Shown piece by piece: positions 54,803 to 64,000 of a DNA stretch of 64,000 nucleotides (positions within the stretch are counted from its first letter, which is position 1; every line of letters starts with the position of its first letter). A model generated the notes under the pieces. That model made no database searches. It was not told the DNA's origin and saw only the letters and a list, made by a program, of their open reading frames with translations. This DNA is from Cephalotus follicularis (lineage: Eukaryota > Streptophyta > Magnoliopsida > Oxalidales > Cephalotaceae), in NCBI GenBank assembly GCA_001972305.1, contig BDDD01000080.1, positions 1,426,484 to 1,490,483 of the forward strand. Reading direction: 5' to 3'. Position numbers and translations under genes: made by a program.

Positions 54803-57256
54803 TGTCACGCTCTGAACCCCAAGGTCCGACACGTGGCAGGTTCGTCCGTACAATCCATCACATACGTAGCATCATACTCTAAAATACGCTACAAATTTAA
54901 AACTTTATGTACAATATGCATACGAAAGATAAATCATTCAATATTCATATAGATAAGCCCAAACATATCCATAACATTCGATACATAAATCTTACGCACT
55001 GCCACAAGCCGGCAGGTCAAAATCTAAGATACAATATGTCTCGTATACGTCCAAATACATAACATAAGGTAGATGGCGGGAACTGTAATGCTACCAGAAA
55101 TCCTATTCTGCGATCTGGCCCGTCTGATCATATCGATGCTTCACATGTACCTGACCCATTATGAGAATGGGTCAGCAAACCATGGCTGTATAGGCTATAC
55201 TACATGCTATGAAATGTAGCAGTTATAACAAGTATATATGCATGACATGTTATATGCATGAATACCAATTGTGAACAGCGTTAGTATACCAACCGTCCCT
55301 AAGCGGTGGTATACTTGTCTAGTCCTAAACACATCAAAGGCCATAGGCCTGCAGACACTCCATAAAACAATCCATAACCATCCATGGGGACAAACAATCC
55401 GTAGGGTACTTCTTTGTCTCTCCGGCCCGAGATAGCACTCCCACCGTCTATACACCCTTCGTGTCATAGCCGTTTGGAGCATAGGATAACACCGACCACA
55501 TAATCCGTACCATACTGTAATGCTAGTCCCAAAGGTGCTAGCCCATAATACTAATCCCAAAGGTACTAGCTCGTAATACAGATCTCTGTAATCCGTGCCA
55601 TACCGTATCCATCGACAATGCGGTGATCCCCGTATGTTCACCCAAAAAGGGAGGATTAATATATCCGTAACATGTGGCCTACACTCATAATACTTTATGA
55701 CGAAAATGAAGTTTATGAATGGGTTATCCCGATAGGTCTCAACCATAACAATCATCAATGATAGCCGTACCATACCCGTGATCTGTATCCGTATAACAGT
55801 AAAAATGATAGGGACCTAATATAAAGGATCACATAGGACCACTCCGTCAAAACCGTTTCAAAACCATTTTCCGTAACCGTTTTTCCATAACTGTTTTTCT
55901 TGGTCCCTATCGGAGTTTGTAAAACAATGGAGAGTTAGGATATCCGTGTCCAGGTATCCCAATCGAGCTATCCTAACCATTCTTGGAAACTATTTGAATA
56001 AAACCCTTTTGTTGACTTTTTAAAAATTTCACTTTGAAAGTTAATTTTGAAATCAAAGGCGTTAAAAGAGGATTCTCATGGGCTACAAGGCCTTAGGGAG
56101 GCTTCCTATGAAATCTATTTGAAGATAAAATCATTTGGGATTGAAAACAGTATAGTTTGGCTAAATCAAGGGGGCTAGGCATCTACGCTTTCGTGCTAGG
56201 CATCGATGCTTAGAATCTAAGCGTTGAGGATTTTGTGCTAGGTGTCGACGGTTAAGGCATTGTGCCTTAAGCGTCGACGCATGCACTAAGCTTCAGCCGC
56301 TTGCAACACATAATGCGTCCACGCTTTAACCGAAAGCGTTGATGGTTAGCCCGTTTTTCCCTTAAGCGTTGATAGGTTCCATACTTCGCGTTAACGTGTT
56401 ACACTGACTAGCGCACAAAACGCAAGGGATCACATAATGCGTCGATGGTCAAATTACTAAGCGTCGATGTGCTAGGCACTGAAGAACATGTCGACGTGTA
56501 CGATGAACACATCGATGCCTTGGGTTTCTGTCAATATTGTAAAAATCGATCAAATCTCATTTAAATCGTTTAAAATTTGATTCAAATGAAGCTATAAGCT
56601 CCAAACATCATTTAAAACTCAAAAACAGATTTTAAAACATTTAACTCCAATCCCATATCCCTTGAATCGAGAGAAAGTGGAAATTGGGTAAAAAGTCTCA
56701 ACTCTAAAATTTCTCTCAAATCTCCATTTCAATCCTTTACTTACCATACCATATACCCTAAACCATCCATCTAACATGTATCTATCAGTCCATAACCATA
56801 CCATCATACAAATCCATCAAAAATACGAAAATCAAAGTATATGTAGTACCTACCTCAATTGATTGAGAACAGAGAATAAGCTGCTTAAATCCTTGTTATG
56901 TTTCTCCCTTCAGGTTCTACACTCTGCTACAATCCCAACGACTCATTCCTTGCTCGATTTTGCCCACTTTCTCTCTCTAACTCACTCACTTTCTAGAATT
57001 GAACGAGAAATGAAAATGAGAATAAAAAGTGTTGAACCGCCTATATATAGATATAGACTCCCTTTAGGCGAAAATCCTAAAAGCTACGATCATATTCTAC
57101 TGAACCCCCACTATCCGTAAACAGTTACATAAATGAAAAATAGTATATATCATATGCAATCCATGCTATACATACATAAAATACCATACAATACCGTATA
57201 TGTACAAACAAAAATGCATACCATTCCGTACATATAAAAAAAATCTGGGGCTTACA
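54803..57256 (-). mobile_element. Solo LTR, gypsy-type, 2454 bp, within copia X gag
   Basis: On minus it starts TGTAAGCCCC and ends GCGTGACA. The flanks are CAACT (54798-54802) and CCACT (57257-57261), a TSD with one mismatch. Removing it rejoins the zinc knuckle in frame. TATA box CTATATATAG at 57041-57050. No coding sequence. It carries a palindrome array at 56181-56516. Confidence 0.88.
56181..56516. repeat. AAGCGTCGACGCTT array with about 21-bp phasing
   Basis: Cores (GTCGAC, GTCGAT, GTTGAT, ATCGAT and others) stand at about 56181, 56202, 56223, 56244, 56273, 56292, 56317, 56338, 56368, 56390, 56441, 56463, 56490 and 56511. Steps are 21, 21, 21, 29, 19, 25, 21, 30, 22, 51, 22, 27, 21. 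The full motif is a 14-bp palindrome. It lies 525-860 bp downstream of the TATA box in the transcribed direction. Confidence 0.85.
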
Positions 57257-59280
57257 CCACTGGAAGAGGGACTGTAAAGTGTTCCTAGCTTCCACTTATG
57301 AAGCCTCTTGGACAGGTATGTTCATGATTGAACTTAACCTAGAATACAATGTTGGTTCTACTTGGGTGTTGGACACCGGTTATGGCACTAATATTTGTAA
57401 TTCTTTGCATGGTCTAAGAAACGCTAGGCAGCTTGGTGCTGAAGAAGGAGTGGACCTGCAACTGGGTGATGGATCTAGGATCTTCACTGGAGTTATAGGT
57501 GTTTGTGATTTACATTTGCCTAGTGGTTTTGTATTAACATTAGATCCATGTTATTATGTACATAACTTAATTCAAAATATTATAAGTGTTTCATATGTAT
57601 ATAAATTGGGCTTGGAGCTCTCTTTTAATGCTAATAGATGTACACTTTTATTATCTGATAAAGTTTGTATCTGTGCTAGGCACATAGACAATGAGATTTA
57701 TGTTTTAGATACTGATCACAAATTGGCATTATCAATATAGCAAGGAACTAATAATAAAAGACAAAAAGAGAAAAATGATATTAATCAATCCTTTGCTTGG
57801 CATTGCAGATTAGGTCATCCTAGTGAAGCAAGGATGTCATGGTTGGTTAAGGATGGTCTTTTAGACATTCAGGACTTGGATTCTTTTCCAACATGTGAAT
57901 CCTACATACTTGAAAAAATGACCGAATCTCCCTTCTCCGGTCAAAAAGAAAGGACGGTGGACATACTGGGTCTTGTCCACACCGACGTCTGTGGACCGAT
58001 GTTGGTCAGTGCGCAAGGAGAATATCTTTACTTCATTACTTTTACCGACGATTTATCTCGCTATGGGAATGTGTTTCTGATGAGACACAAGCCGGATTCT
58101 TTTGAGAGGTTCAAGGAATTTAGACATGAGGTACATAATCAAAAGGTATGCCCATTAAAATACTTTGGTCAGACCGAGGGGCCAAATACCTGTCTGCTGA
58201 ATTCCAAGATTATCTTAGAGACAATGAGATTCTCTCTTAGTGGACATCTCCTGGCACACCACAGCATAATGGTGTGTCTGAAGGGAGGAATCGGACCGCG
58301 ATGAATATGGTCTAGTCCATGATGTCTTTCTTAGATCTTCCTTCCTCCTTTTAGGGCTACGCACTGAAAACAGTGGCGTATATCCTAAACCGGATTCCAT
58401 CAAAATTTGTCTCCTCCACAACTTACGAAGTGTTTAAGGAGAGGAAACCCAGCCTAAACCACTTAAAATTTTAGGGCTATCTAGCATACGTGAGAAGGTT
58501 GAAACCTAGTAAACTAAAGGCACGATCGGATCGCTACCAGTTTGTCGGGTATCCTAAGGAAACTAAAGGATACAGTTTTTACCATCCCAGCGAACAAAAG
58601 GTTTTGTTTCACGTAATGTTGTGTTCCTAGAAAGGGAGTTCCTTCTCGAAGGAAGCAGTGGGAACAAAGTGGAACTCTAGGAGTTTTCACCGGGATAAAC
58701 ACCACAGTATGATCAGGAATTAGAGGTTTGACCTTCTAAAGACATAGCTAGGGTTGGATTCCAGCCTGAGATTGGATCTCAGTCAGACACTTTTCTGGTG
58801 AGGAGATCAGGCAAGATTTCAACAGCGCCTGAGAGATATGGTTTTCTCATTGAAGGCACTGATGAACCCAATATCATCGAGGATGATGAGCCTGTTAACT
58901 ATCAGGAAGTAGTGCAAGGCACTAAATCGAGGCATGGATAGAAGCCATGAAATTCGAGATGGATTCCATGTACGCCAACCAAGTTTGGAACTTGGTCGAT
59001 GCTCCTGAAGACATAGTGCCTATTGGTTGCAAATGGATCTTCAAAAAGAAGATTGGCGTGGATGAAAAGATTGAGACATACAATGCGCGATTGGTCGTAA
59101 AAGGGTATAGACAAAGACATGGTGTCGACTATACCAAAACTTTCTCACAAGTTGCAATGCTCAAATCCATTCAGAATTTGCTTGCTATTTCCGCTCTTTA
59201 AAATTATGAGATATGACAAATGAATGTCAATAAGACATTCTTGAATGGACATCTTGAAGAAGATATTTATATGTCCCAAC
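57257..59280 (+). pseudogene. Copia X protease, integrase and RT start
   Basis: The protease has WVLDTGYGTNIC (57369 on). 57740-57850 holds the pre-integrase FAWHCRLGHPSEARMS. 57834-58304 is the integrase core (LVHTDVCGPML, ITFTDDLSRYGNVFLM), with frame breaks and stops after NTCLLNSKI. 58300-58900 is degenerate integrase C-terminus. RT starts in 58947-59201 (NQVWNLVDAP, GCKWIFKKKIGVDE). LNGHLEEDIYMSQ near 59260 is cut at 59280 by the next insertion. Confidence 0.87.
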
Positions 59281-61048
59281 TGCTGGAACCTTATGGCGAT
59301 TTAAATAATAAAATATCTAGATGCATAAAACCCTAATATATATATTGTGTTATCATCTCATGAATATCAAGCCATATGATTCTTACGCAGGATCTTTTGA
59401 GCATACATATATAGTTAGATATATAGATAACAATAAGGAGGAGCGGGCAGAATTACTCACATCAATGGAGCGGCTCCTTCCTTTGTGTCTTCTTGCTTCC
59501 AAAAGCACAAGTTCTTGTTGTTTGTATAGAACGGTTCTAGCCTCCAAGGGTAGAAGGCTTCCAAGGTATCCACACCAAGCGTTAATCTCCAACACAAAAG
59601 CTTCACAAGCAATCAACACTTGTTGTCTATGAGAGAGAGAGGGAGAGAGGCGGCTAGGGTTTTCCGTTTACAAGAAAACGTGTTCTTATTTTTTTTATCA
59701 GGAGAGAAGTGAGAGTTATGTTTATATATTTGTTTCTAGACAAATCTCACTTAAACACAATCTCATATATCTCCTAATTCAACCAACCCTCTTTCCTTAA
59801 AAGGAACTCCTTTCCCTTTACACTTCTTTCTTTCCTTAATTTCATTAAGTATAATTAATCTCATTAATTATAATTAGGAAATAATTATCCTAATTATTTT
59901 CTCTCATAATCGTGTTGGAAATATTAGCCTGTATTGTGTGTGACCCTATGGGTTCACTATTACGTTGGCCGTACGATTAAATTGTGATACTCATAATCAT
60001 CATATTAAATATTTATTATCACATAAAAATATTCTATTGGACATATCGAATTAAAACTCTTTTAATTCTTTTCTTCCCAGATTAATTTATCAATTTAATC
60101 TCAGGCATCCTACTGGTCGACATCGACATCTAGCAATGCATAACGACCCCCAGGTAATATGAATAATCTGTGAACCACTATTTACAGGTACATGCACGTA
60201 TAGTCCCTCCATTGACAATGCTCTGATTAAATATAGGGTGCGGATTATGTCAAACCCCAATAATTTAATCTTTAGTCTCGCGACTATCTTTCATTAGCCT
60301 AAATAATATTAGAGGTGGCCCTTTAATATTCAACAAATGATATCACACTCTTGATATCGTGGCTAGCCTAGCCAGGCGCTTAATCGTTAACGAAAATCAT
60401 CCTGAGCATAATCTTGTTCTACTAGAAGCAATGGATTCATTTCTGCCAGTTCACATGCCTCCATACATAAGCGTACTATGTCCAACTAATGCCTGTATAC
60501 CCTTCATAGAATATGTATTTAAGCATCATCAAAACACAGCACCCTATGCACAAGACATCCAGTGACAGCTCATGTCCAAGGACCACATGCACTGCTGTAA
60601 AACTAGAATTCTGTCTAACATGTAAGTAAAACTCCATACAGATATTCTATCAACAGTCACCTTCAGTGAACTCATCAAAAGAGTACCCACGTAGTTATCA
60701 TAGCATCATCCATGCGAGTGACTGTGAGATCAGTCACCCTTTGCTTACCGATTTGACAGTACGTGCTGGTCTATTCGGATTGATCATGCACTGAGTATCA
60801 ATCGTATGACCAGGAAGATTCAAAATAAAGTGTACCGCTATTCCAACTCTCACATCATGCTCTCATCATGAACTTGGTTCTCTAACTTTATTCCAGGACA
60901 TTCATTTATAATTAATTAAGCATGTATTAATAAAACGAACTCAGAGCCATTGATAAAACATAAACATCTTTATTGAATTTATAAATCATTTATACAAGAT
61001 ATAGTAAATACAAGCTCAACACTGGCTCGCAACACTTTATCTCTAACA
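59281..61048 (-). mobile_element. Solo LTR inserted in the RT of copia X
   Basis: 1768 bp with perfect 5-bp flanks CCAAC (59276-59280 and 61049-61053). On minus it starts TGTTAGAGATAAAG and ends TTCCAGCA. Removing it rejoins RT (EDIYMSQ with PEGFTSEESSHMVCKL). No coding domain. The superfamily is not certain; the TGTTAGAGA start is common in copia LTRs. Confidence 0.85.
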
Positions 61049-62242
61049 CCAACCCGAGGGGTTCACATCCGAGGAGTCTTCACATATGGTATGCAAGCTC
61101 TAAAGGTCGATCTATGGACTTAAGCAAGCATCTCATAGCTGAAAATGCATTTTGATGAGCCTATAAAGTCTTTTGGCTTCATCAAGAATGTCGATGAGCC
61201 ATGTGTCTACCGGAAACAGGATGACCCCTATATCACTTTCTTGGTGCTATACGTGGATGACATTCTATTCATTGAGAATGATGTAGGGATATTACAATCC
61301 GTGAAAGTATGGCTTGTCAAGAACTTCTCCAAGAAGGATTTGGGAGAAGCCTCCTACATACTGGGTATAAAGATATTTAGGGAAATATATAGTAGGATGC
61401 TTGGGCTTTTCGAAAGCCGGTACATCAGCAAGGTGCTGAAACGATTTAGTATAAAGAATTCCAAACGTAGCCTACTACCAATTGGCCACAGAATTCAACT
61501 CTCCGAGAAGATGTCCCCTGAGACATCTAAGGAGAGAACACGCATGAGTCGGATCCCTTATGCATTAACTGTGGGATCGATCATGCATGCCATGCTATGT
61601 ACTCAGCCTGATGTCATGCATGCCCTAGGAATAGAAAGCTGATTTCAGTCCAATCTCAATGAGAAACACTGGAAGTAGTTAAGGGGATCTTTAAGTACCT
61701 TAGACGGACTCAGGATGCTTTCTTGATCTACAGAGGAGATAGTGAGTTAAGAATAGAGGTCTATACTGACTCCAGTTTTAACAGTGATCCGATAATCACA
61801 AATCCGTGTCAGGAATGTCTATATTTTGAACGGCGGTGCTGTGAGTTGGAGGTGCTCCAAGCAGGAGACTACTGCTGACTCCACGATAGAAGCTTCCTAC
61901 ATTGCAGCCTCAGATGCCGCAAAGGAAGATGTTTGGATGCAGAAGTTCATAGATGTACTTGGGGTGGTTCCATTCATCAGTCGTCCAGTGGTGCTATACT
62001 TTGACAATGATGGGGCCGTTGCACAGGCCAGGGAACCCAGGTCTCACCAGCTTTCCAAGCATATCCAGCAGCATTATCATCTTATAAGAGAGATCATTGA
62101 TAGAAGAGATATTTTGTTAGAAAGGGTCGCCTCAGAGGTGAATATAGCAGACCCACTAACCAAGGCTTTAGGTAGCATTGTATTCGAGCGTAATCGTAGT
62201 ACGATGAGCTTGAACTTTAGGTCTTCGTGGCTTGAGGGCTAA
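61049..62242 (+). pseudogene. Copia X RT and RNase H, C-terminal half
   Basis: Resumes PEGFTSEESSHMVCKL, then SIYGLKQASHS with stops. 61145-61642 is open and has the catalytic YVDDILFIEND and the following RT thumb (LVKNFSKKDLGEASYILGIK). RNase H is broken near 61640-61820. 61826-62242 holds its end (AVSWRCSKQETTADSTIEAS, IADPLTKALG). Not functional. Confidence 0.9.
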
Positions 62243-62251
62243 GTGGTAGAT

Positions 62252-62310
62252 TGTTAGAGTGAGTGTGACCCATCAAGCCACTAGGTGGTTGATTGCATAT
62301 AAACTATGCT
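62252..62310 (+). repeat. 3' LTR start of copia X, cut by CACTA
   Basis: TGTTAGAGTGAGTGTGACCC follows a short purine tract (AAGTGGTAGAT). After 59 bp it is interrupted by the CACTA terminus. Confidence 0.75.
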
Positions 62311-62345
62311 CACTACAGGAAAAACAGGCAACGGAGAGGGCAGAT

Positions 62346-62496
62346 GGCGAGGGCAGCCGAATCCCCTCGCCGTTACCCAACTTTTTTCTTTTTTTGATTA
62401 AAAAGGAATGGCCAGGGCACTATTACCCTTTCCATGCCCTCGCCATCCTAAAAATACATGGCGAGGGCAATAAATCCCCTCGCCATGCCCTCGCCG
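62346..62496. repeat. CACTA subterminal repeats GGCGAGGGCA
   Basis: Direct and inverted copies near 62346, 62365, 62443, 62460, 62476 and 62485. In CACTA elements such motifs bind the TNPA-type protein. Confidence 0.75.
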
Positions 62497-63252
62497 AGTG
62501 CTATACCTAACTCGACACTTTCCTTTTTTCTTCATCTCTCTTTTTCTCACTCTCTCATCCTCCCGCCGCTCTCCCTCTCTCCTTCCTCTCTCTCACCGCC
62601 AATACTCTCCTCTTCCCGCTGCCGTCGCTACTCTCTTTCTTCTCCTCCAGCCAGCCTCCAAGCTTGGATTTCAGGTATTGTAACCGATTTGTTTTTGGGT
62701 TTTATAGTATAAATGTGTAAATAGGCATATATATATATGTATGTATGTATAATTTAGTTAGTATGTTAATATCATGTTTAAATTTATTGTAGAGTTCAAT
62801 TACCTATTATGATTAAAGTCGAAAGAAACCTTAGATTCCCGTTCATGATTCGTTCAATAGGAGTGAATCATGAATTGTCCAGTTCGGACAGTTCTCGCAT
62901 ACATACGTCCATAGTAGGATATATCGTTATCTTGTGTACATAGTTTTCTTCAAGAAAATTTTGGTTACACTCCTTAAACATGTTTCTCGGATACATAATT
63001 AAACCGATCAATTCAGTTTAATTTGTGTGTTTGAGGAACCGTGTGGAGATGCTGCCGAAATTTTCTCAGAGTGAACTATGCACGCGGGATAACGATATTA
63101 GTGGAGGTACGTAGTCGGGAATGGGATAGGGCCATACCTTTTAGAGTAAGGTGGTGATATACACTTCAGTCAATACATTTTGAGAAAAGAATACTAGAAT
63201 CTTACAATCTTCTACCCTACTTGTAGAAAAAATATCTGTGGACAGGAGTTGG

Positions 63253-64000
63253 ATGAGTAGGCGAGTTGTCCGGGGGTTACTAACTGAGGAATTTAATAGG
63301 GGTGTGCTCGCTTTCTTAGATTTTGCATTTTCAAACCAATATTTTGTCTGGAATAGTACGATAAAATGTCCTTGTAGCCGTTACAAGTTAAGAGCATTTG
63401 GAACTCGATATGAAGTGCGGTCACATTTGTTGAAGAAGGGTTTCACCCCTCATTACACATTGTGGGATCAACATGGGGAAAGGAGGGAACGCCATCGGGA
63501 TGCAGTAGAGCAGCTAGACCCCTCGGGTTCGAGCAATCCTTTTGTTGATCTCGTAATGGATGCTGGGGGGTTCGAGTTTGACACTGGTGAACATGACGAG
63601 ATGGCCGATGAACTTCCTAATCCCAATGCAAAGAAGTTCTATAACCTGCTTAAGGATGCGGACGAACCGTTGTGGAATGGTTGTAAAAAATGCACCAATC
63701 TGTCTATGATGACGCGACTCATGAATATCAATTCCAAGTATGGGATTCCCAACGAATGGGCCGAGGAAATTCTTCAGATCGTTGAGAGCGGAATGCCTGA
63801 TGATGAGAAGTTGCCGGAGTCTTATTACAAGTTGAAACAAATTATGAAGACATTGGGATTATGCTACAAAAATATAGATGCATGTGTCAATGATTGTATG
63901 TTGTATTACGGGGATCAGCACAAGTGTGCTACAAAGTGTCCAACATGTAATCATCCTAGATTCAAACCTAGGGTGACGGAAAGAGAAAGAAACAGGTACC
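63253..64000 (+). CDS. CACTA transposase (TNP2-like), N-terminal part
   Basis: Open from before 63238 to the window edge without a stop. The first Met in frame is at 63253 (MSRRVVRGLLTEEFNRGVLA); the family usually starts five residues earlier with MDRSWM, and here that codon is GTG. The transposase-associated domain comes first (DRSWM, then FLDFAFSNQYF, IKCPCSRYKLRAFG). The start of the TNP2 domain follows (NAKKFYNLLKDADEPLWNGC, MMTRLMNINSKYGIPNEWAE, KCPTCNHPR). It catalyses cut and paste at CACTA ends. No frame break seen, so this is the least decayed transposase in the window. An upstream exon is possible. Confidence 0.9.
   Translation, partial: MSRRVVRGLLTEEFNRGVLAFLDFAFSNQYFVWNSTIKCPCSRYKLRAFGTRYEVRSHLLKKGFTPHYTLWDQHGERRERHRDAVEQLDPSGSSNPFVDLVMDAGGFEFDTGEHDEMADELPNPNAKKFYNLLKDADEPLWNGCKKCTNLSMMTRLMNINSKYGIPNEWAEEILQIVESGMPDDEKLPESYYKLKQIMKTLGLCYKNIDACVNDCMLYYGDQHKCATKCPTCNHPRFKPRVTERERNRY

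Larger units (their letters stand above)
62311..64000 (+). mobile_element. CACTA (En/Spm) transposon, left end, runs off the window
   Basis: The terminus CACTACAGGAAAAACAGGCA is preceded by GCT, the candidate 3-bp TSD (62308-62310). GGCGAGGGCA and its inverse TGCCCTCGCC recur at 62346-62496 as subterminal repeats. The transposase gene follows on plus. The right end is outside. Confidence 0.9.

Noticed and set aside
55207-55773. 188-codon minus-strand ORF inside the solo LTR 54803-57256
   Set aside because: No domain; Cys/Tyr/Arg-rich composition comes from CCGTA-rich repeats in the LTR.
59321-60565. Short ORFs in the solo LTR 59281-61048
   Set aside because: No domain; they lie wholly inside the LTR.
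1-64000. tRNA, rRNA or other structured RNA genes
   Set aside because: None recognised. The tRNA-like matches are primer binding sites of retroelements.

Overview
The window is plant nuclear DNA, most likely from a woody eudicot. It holds an intronless subtilase, a LEA group 6 gene, AT-rich spacers and deeply nested plant transposons. The species cannot be fixed from sequence alone. I see only two ordinary host genes: an SBT1.7/ARA12-like subtilase (4013-6316, +) and a small LEA_6-type gene (43420-43749, +). Nearly everything else is mobile DNA, much of it delimited by target-site duplications (TSDs) read directly from the sequence.

Layout. 1-2050 is AT-rich spacer. 2051-2940 is a solo gypsy LTR (TSD ATATG). 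4013-6316 is the subtilase. 7457-15659 is a Tat-like Ty3/gypsy element on the minus strand (TSD GGTAA) that has lost integrase and carries an antisense, spliced extra ORF. 16514-31684 is a hAT transposon (8-bp TSD GCGTGTGA) swollen from about 3.2 kb to 15.2 kb. Its insertions are a small pol-less LTR element (about 16720-19445), a SIRE/Maximus-like copia (20008-26474, TSD TTTTT) and a solo gypsy LTR (27874-30639, TSD TCTAA). 32195-42609 is a second, older relative of the first gypsy (TSD GTTAT) that still has the second RNase H and integrase. 43420-43749 is the LEA gene. About 44200-47700 is a large reverse-orientation gypsy-type LTR. 47701 to the end is a nest: a copia remnant (47950 to about 49770) runs into a second copia (about 49.8-62.3 kb). 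That second copia is broken by two solo LTRs (54803-57256 and 59281-61048) and finally by a CACTA/En-Spm element (62311 to the edge) whose transposase reading frame is open.

The most unusual signal is a set of dyad-symmetric motif arrays inside the LTRs. The motif CCAGTCGACTGG (and its G.U-tolerant form CCAGTCGGCTGG) recurs about 90 times at intervals of 20-22 bp, i.e. two helical turns, or at fixed larger steps near 49, 53 and 63 bp. The same phased array occurs in copia LTRs, in a gypsy solo LTR and in the 5' region of the hAT transposon. In the copia and hAT copies it sits 30-45 bp upstream of a TATA box. Other LTR families carry different palindromes in comparable arrays: AAGCGTCGACGCTT at roughly 21 bp in 54803-57256, GCGTCGACGC in 44200-47700, a telo-box palindrome AACCCTWAGGGTT with alternating 15/23-bp steps at 51412-51652, and CCGAGG hairpins in the Tat-like gypsy LTRs. 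Function is not shown by the sequence; phased protein-binding sites are the simplest hypothesis.
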